Of a stretch of DNA of 8,525 nucleotides, positions 7,038 to 8,525 are shown in pieces. Made by a program: the position numbers and the translations under genes. The DNA lies in NCBI GenBank assembly GCA_046565505.1, contig JBKHYJ010000118.1, positions 1 through 8,525 of the forward strand. The letters run 5' to 3'. Position 1 is the stretch's first letter; every line of letters starts with the position of its first letter. Below the pieces are notes generated by a model. That model was not told the origin of the DNA, ran no database searches, and worked only from the letters and a program-made list of their open reading frames with translations. The stretch comes from JBKHYJ01 sp046565505. GTDB taxonomy: Bacteria; Acidobacteriota; Blastocatellia; UBA7656.

Positions 7038-7268
7038 TCATACAGACTGTTTCGTATTAATCGAACTCCAACAGAAGGCGCAGAGGCCCGGATCTTTCTT
7101 TACGATGATTCGCTGCTGTTTACACCTTGAACATGTCCCCAGATCAGGGTGGCCGGACAAGTCAGGTTGCCCGCCTCGCACTGGGTGATTCCTCTTAAGC
7201 TGAAAATAATAAAAACCGACGACGCCGAAACAGACGATTATAATTAGAGCAACAACGAAAAGAATCAT
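7038..7268 (-). CDS. Small membrane-anchored protein with two CxxC pairs
   Basis: A 76-residue protein starting MILFVVALIIIV. Residues about 2-22 form one strongly hydrophobic membrane segment. A short basic stretch (LKRNHPVRGG) follows, then a polar domain with CSRC (C46, C49) and CAFC (C63, C66), the spacing of a minimal zinc ribbon. Basic residues after the helix suggest the zinc-binding part faces the cytoplasm. The frame extends to a TTG at 7301, but the ATG at 7268 has GGAGG 9 nt upstream, so it is preferred. The gene lies downstream of the 7612-7920 zinc-ribbon gene in the same direction, across a 343-nt gap. Function unknown. The zinc knuckle could bind protein or nucleic acid. Confidence 0.72.
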   Translation of the reverse strand: MILFVVALIIIVCFGVVGFYYFQLKRNHPVRGGQPDLSGHPDLGTCSRCKQQRIIVKKDPGLCAFCWSSINTKQSV

Positions 7269-7611
7269 TCCGAATAGCCTCCAGTTTAAACGCTCGCCCA
7301 ATCAAACTGCTCTCGATCCCGATGCCGGTGAAATGCCGACGAAATCATTATCAAAAGTATTACGCAGGCTCAGCGGCGCGCCTTCTGGATAAATGACTTG
7401 AAGCGTCGATCTTCAAACTGAGCGGACAATTATAATCGAGCATGCCTCAGCGCGAAAATTAAAATCATAACCATCGTAATAGCGAAAAGTAGAAGGCGAC
7501 CTGAGCTCGGGCGACAGCTTATATATATAGTTGTACCGGCCGGCCAGTTCACGCGACGCCTCGTCTGAACAAGATTGATGGAAGGAATTGCAGAACGATC
7601 CGTCAGGGTAA
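7269..7611 (-). other. Gap between the two cysteine-rich genes; possible tiny or decayed gene
   Basis: No confident gene. Two overlapping minus-strand frames are open over much of this gap. One runs 7643-7413 (76 codons from an ATG with no ribosome site) and contains a protein-like segment near ASRELAGRYNYIYKLSPEL. The other could start at a GTG at 7552 with GAGG 6 nt upstream and run to 7430, encoding 40 residues ending in a hydrophobic helix (RLLLFAITMVMILIFAL). They overlap almost entirely, so at most one is real. The right-hand end is the 3' flank of the zinc-ribbon gene and the left end is the leader of the 7038-7268 gene. Confidence 0.3.
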
Positions 7612-7920
7612 CTAAGATGAAAACTCCAACTCGAGTAACGCATGGCAAGAGGCGCAGATAAGCTTGGGCGGAGATTCTTCGTTGGCATAGACGCTCAGGC
7701 TCTGACATCGCGCGCATGCTGTTGTAGGAGCGCAAGGGTCCGTATCGAAGTGCTCTATATCGGGAAAGGAAAGTGTCTCGCCTAGGTCGCGAGTCGATAG
7801 CTCGAAGCTATTGAGGCACGCACTGCAAACATGATTAAAGCAGCAGGCAGGGTCGCAACTGTATACCAACTCTTTTGCGCCGCAGCTTGGGCAAGGAATC
7901 GCGAGTGGTAAAAATCTCAT
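7612..7920 (-). CDS. Small double zinc-ribbon protein
   Basis: A 102-residue soluble protein with twelve cysteines. The first module pairs CPSC (C10, C13) with CSAC (C32, C35). Between them lies CDPACC (C22, C26, C27), which may add a second metal or a disulfide. The second module pairs CARC (C69, C72) with CASC (C89, C92). C63 is extra. Both pairs have the 17-19-residue spacing of rubredoxin-like zinc ribbons. An acidic linker (about 45-62, including FPDIEHFDTDP) separates them. The ATG at 7920 has a GAGGG site 3 nt upstream, and a promoter-like pair lies at 7982-8010. There is no signal peptide. The closest rRNA promoter points away from it. Such proteins often bind nucleic acid or act as assembly adaptors; no specific role can be assigned. 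Confidence 0.8.
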   Translation of the reverse strand: MRFLPLAIPCPSCGAKELVYSCDPACCFNHVCSACLNSFELSTRDLGETLSFPDIEHFDTDPCAPTTACARCQSLSVYANEESPPKLICASCHALLELEFSS

Positions 7921-7981
7921 AAACCCTCATCACCCGATTCGCCTCGATGGGTCAACCCGGACCGTTAGCGAATCACCTTTC

Positions 7982-8010
7982 AATATATAATGGGACTACT
8001 GACAAGCCAA
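7982..8010 (-). promoter_or_regulatory. Candidate promoter for the double zinc-ribbon gene
   Basis: On the minus strand, TTGGCT (8010-8005, four of six bases matching the -35 consensus) is followed after 17 nt by TATATT (7987-7982, five of six). Transcription would start near 7975, leaving a leader of about 55 nt before the ATG at 7920. A perfect TATAAT also exists on the plus strand at 7986-7991, but it has no usable -35 partner. Confidence 0.45.
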
Positions 8011-8153
8011 GCAGCCGGCCTAAAATGGATTGGTATTCTTTGCCGCCATGATTATTTCACCGACCCATTTGACGACCAAGACCATATTGAGGTATCTTAC
8101 AAAGGTTCTCAATCGAGGCCGAATCGTTCTTTTTATAACCGAAATGGGGGCTA

Positions 8154-8183
8154 TTGACACGGCACGATAACTTAAGCTATATT
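8154..8183 (+). promoter_or_regulatory. Upstream promoter (P1) of the rRNA operon
   Basis: A perfect TTGACA (8154-8159) and TATATT (8178-8183, five of six) are separated by 18 nt. The sequence just upstream (8100-8146) is AT-rich in patches, as expected for an UP element. The promoter points at the 16S gene about 330 nt downstream. No open reading frame follows it. It closely resembles the second promoter at 8265-8293. Confidence 0.75.
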
Positions 8184-8264
8184 AACTTATTCGCGGTGAT
8201 GAGCCGATTGGAATCAAAGATTCTGTTGAAATATCATTGACTTTAAAATAGTAGGTCGGGGCTC

Positions 8265-8293
8265 TTGACAGCCACAGATATTTAACCTATATT
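8265..8293 (+). promoter_or_regulatory. Downstream promoter (P2) of the rRNA operon
   Basis: A perfect TTGACA (8265-8270) and TATATT (8288-8293) have the ideal 17-nt spacing. The surrounding GGGGCT-N-TTGACA and TATATTAA are shared with P1, about 110 nt upstream. An AT-rich tract (8229-8250) lies before it. Transcription would begin near 8300, giving a leader of about 210 nt before 16S rRNA. Confidence 0.8.
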
Positions 8294-8344
8294 AATAAAA
8301 CGAGCGATATTTAAATTCTCTTATAATCAACGGGGCAGCAGACG

Positions 8345-8370
8345 AATTAAAGGATTCCAATCCTTTAATT
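8345..8370 (+). other. 11-bp perfect hairpin in the rRNA leader
   Basis: AATTAAAGGAT (8345-8355) and ATCCTTTAATT (8360-8370) are perfect reverse complements around the loop TCCA. It lies about 50 nt after the P2 -10 box and 29 nt before boxA, the position of boxB-like hairpins in antitermination leaders. It lacks a T-run and is AT-rich, so it should not terminate efficiently. Confidence 0.6.
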
Positions 8371-8398
8371 ATATTCCTGTCTAAGAGAGTAGAAATTA

Positions 8399-8414
8399 CG
8401 ATCTTTGAAAACTG
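8399..8414 (+). promoter_or_regulatory. boxA-like rRNA antitermination element
   Basis: The sequence CGATCTTTGAAAACTG closely resembles the TCTTTGAAAACT element found in rRNA leaders of many bacteria, where boxA RNA binds NusB/S10 to prevent early termination. It lies about 110 nt before 16S rRNA. Confidence 0.7.
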
Positions 8415-8512
8415 GATAGAGCGGAAGAGAACCAGAAGATTCTGAAGAGAGGGAGCGGGAGCGACCGAAAGCAGAGAGGCCGGCGTCGGCGGGTCCGAGG
8501 CCGGCCGGGATT

Positions 8513-8525
8513 TTAGCTGAGAGTT
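8513..8525 (+). rRNA. 5' end of 16S rRNA, cut by the window edge
   Basis: The window ends in AGAGTT (8520-8525), the beginning of the universal AGAGTTTGATC block near the 5' end of bacterial 16S rRNA. In Escherichia coli that block starts at residue 8, which puts the mature 5' end near 8513. So few bases would prove nothing alone. The tandem promoters, boxA-like element and GC-rich processing region upstream make the assignment likely. Only about 13 nt are inside the window. Confidence 0.65.

Larger units (their letters stand above)
8300..8512 (+). other. rRNA operon leader (precursor, removed from mature 16S)
   Basis: The region between P2 and 16S rRNA has no reading frame of note. In order it holds an AT-rich hairpin (8345-8370), a boxA-like element (8399-8414), a purine-rich tract (8420-8475) and a very GC-rich segment. 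In that segment GGCCGGC (8478-8484) can pair with GCCGGCC (8500-8506). The GC-rich part just before 16S is where the 5' strand of the RNase III processing stem normally lies; its partner would be downstream of 16S, outside the window. Confidence 0.65.

Noticed and set aside
6997..7188. A 63-codon plus-strand frame from a GTG with GGAGG 9 nt upstream
   Set aside because: The ribosome site is good, but the protein has no recognisable pattern and is antisense to the gene at 7038-7268, which has a membrane helix, paired CxxC motifs and its own GGAGG site.
8069..8098. A possible third rRNA promoter (TTGACG, 18 nt, TATCTT)
   Set aside because: The -10 box is weak and it lacks the GGGGCT and TATATTAA features shared by the two strong promoters.
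6431..8361. Recurring ATTGGAAT/ATTCCAAT-like words (near 6436, 6648, 8027, 8208 and 8354)
   Set aside because: Spacing and flanks are irregular and such short AT-rich words are expected by chance in these intergenic regions; only the two palindromic contexts were kept.

Overview
The window comes from a bacterium with moderately high GC, GC-rich third codon positions and clear Shine-Dalgarno sites. The lineage cannot be fixed from this sequence. My tentative guess is Acidobacteriota or a similar deep-branching phylum, based only on the general look of the small proteins and the rRNA leader. Nearly all protein genes lie on the minus strand. The right edge carries the start of an rRNA operon on the plus strand.

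Layout from left to right: (1) the first 31 codons of an unrecognised minus-strand gene (1-95). (2) A translationally coupled minus-strand pair: a small orphan protein (622-876) followed by a two-repeat TPR protein (221-634). (3) A 16-bp perfect hairpin (910-945) directly after the next gene upstream. (4) The main content, a two-gene minus-strand operon. It encodes a 596-residue 2-hydroxyacyl-CoA-dehydratase-like Fe-S protein (4622-6412) and an 1180-residue activase (970-4512) with two ASKHA ATPase domains, a CxxCxxxC motif and a DUF2229-type C-terminal half. The 109-nt gap between them holds two interleaved 9-bp inverted repeats. (5) About 590 nt with no convincing gene (6446-7037). (6) Two small cysteine-rich proteins on the minus strand: a membrane-anchored one with two CxxC pairs (7038-7268) and a double zinc-ribbon protein (7612-7920). 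They are separated by about 340 nt that may hold a decayed or tiny gene. (7) A divergent plus-strand rRNA control region with two near-identical promoters, a leader hairpin, a boxA-like element and the first bases of 16S rRNA at the window edge.

The main operon belongs to the archerase-type (HgdC/HgdB, BadF/BadG) superfamily. In these systems an ATP-driven [4Fe-4S] activator injects a low-potential electron into an Fe-S dehydratase or reductase. Here the activator is a tandem fusion in which both ASKHA domains keep both cluster cysteines. One polypeptide could therefore build the four-Cys cluster site that the classical activator makes as a homodimer. The substrate cannot be told from the window, because no CoA-ligase, transferase or dehydrogenase gene lies alongside. 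Homologues of this large activase/partner pair are widespread in anaerobes, mostly without a defined reaction, so this is the most biologically interesting part of the window. I see no CRISPR array, transposase, integrase, tRNA gene or other sign of a mobile element.
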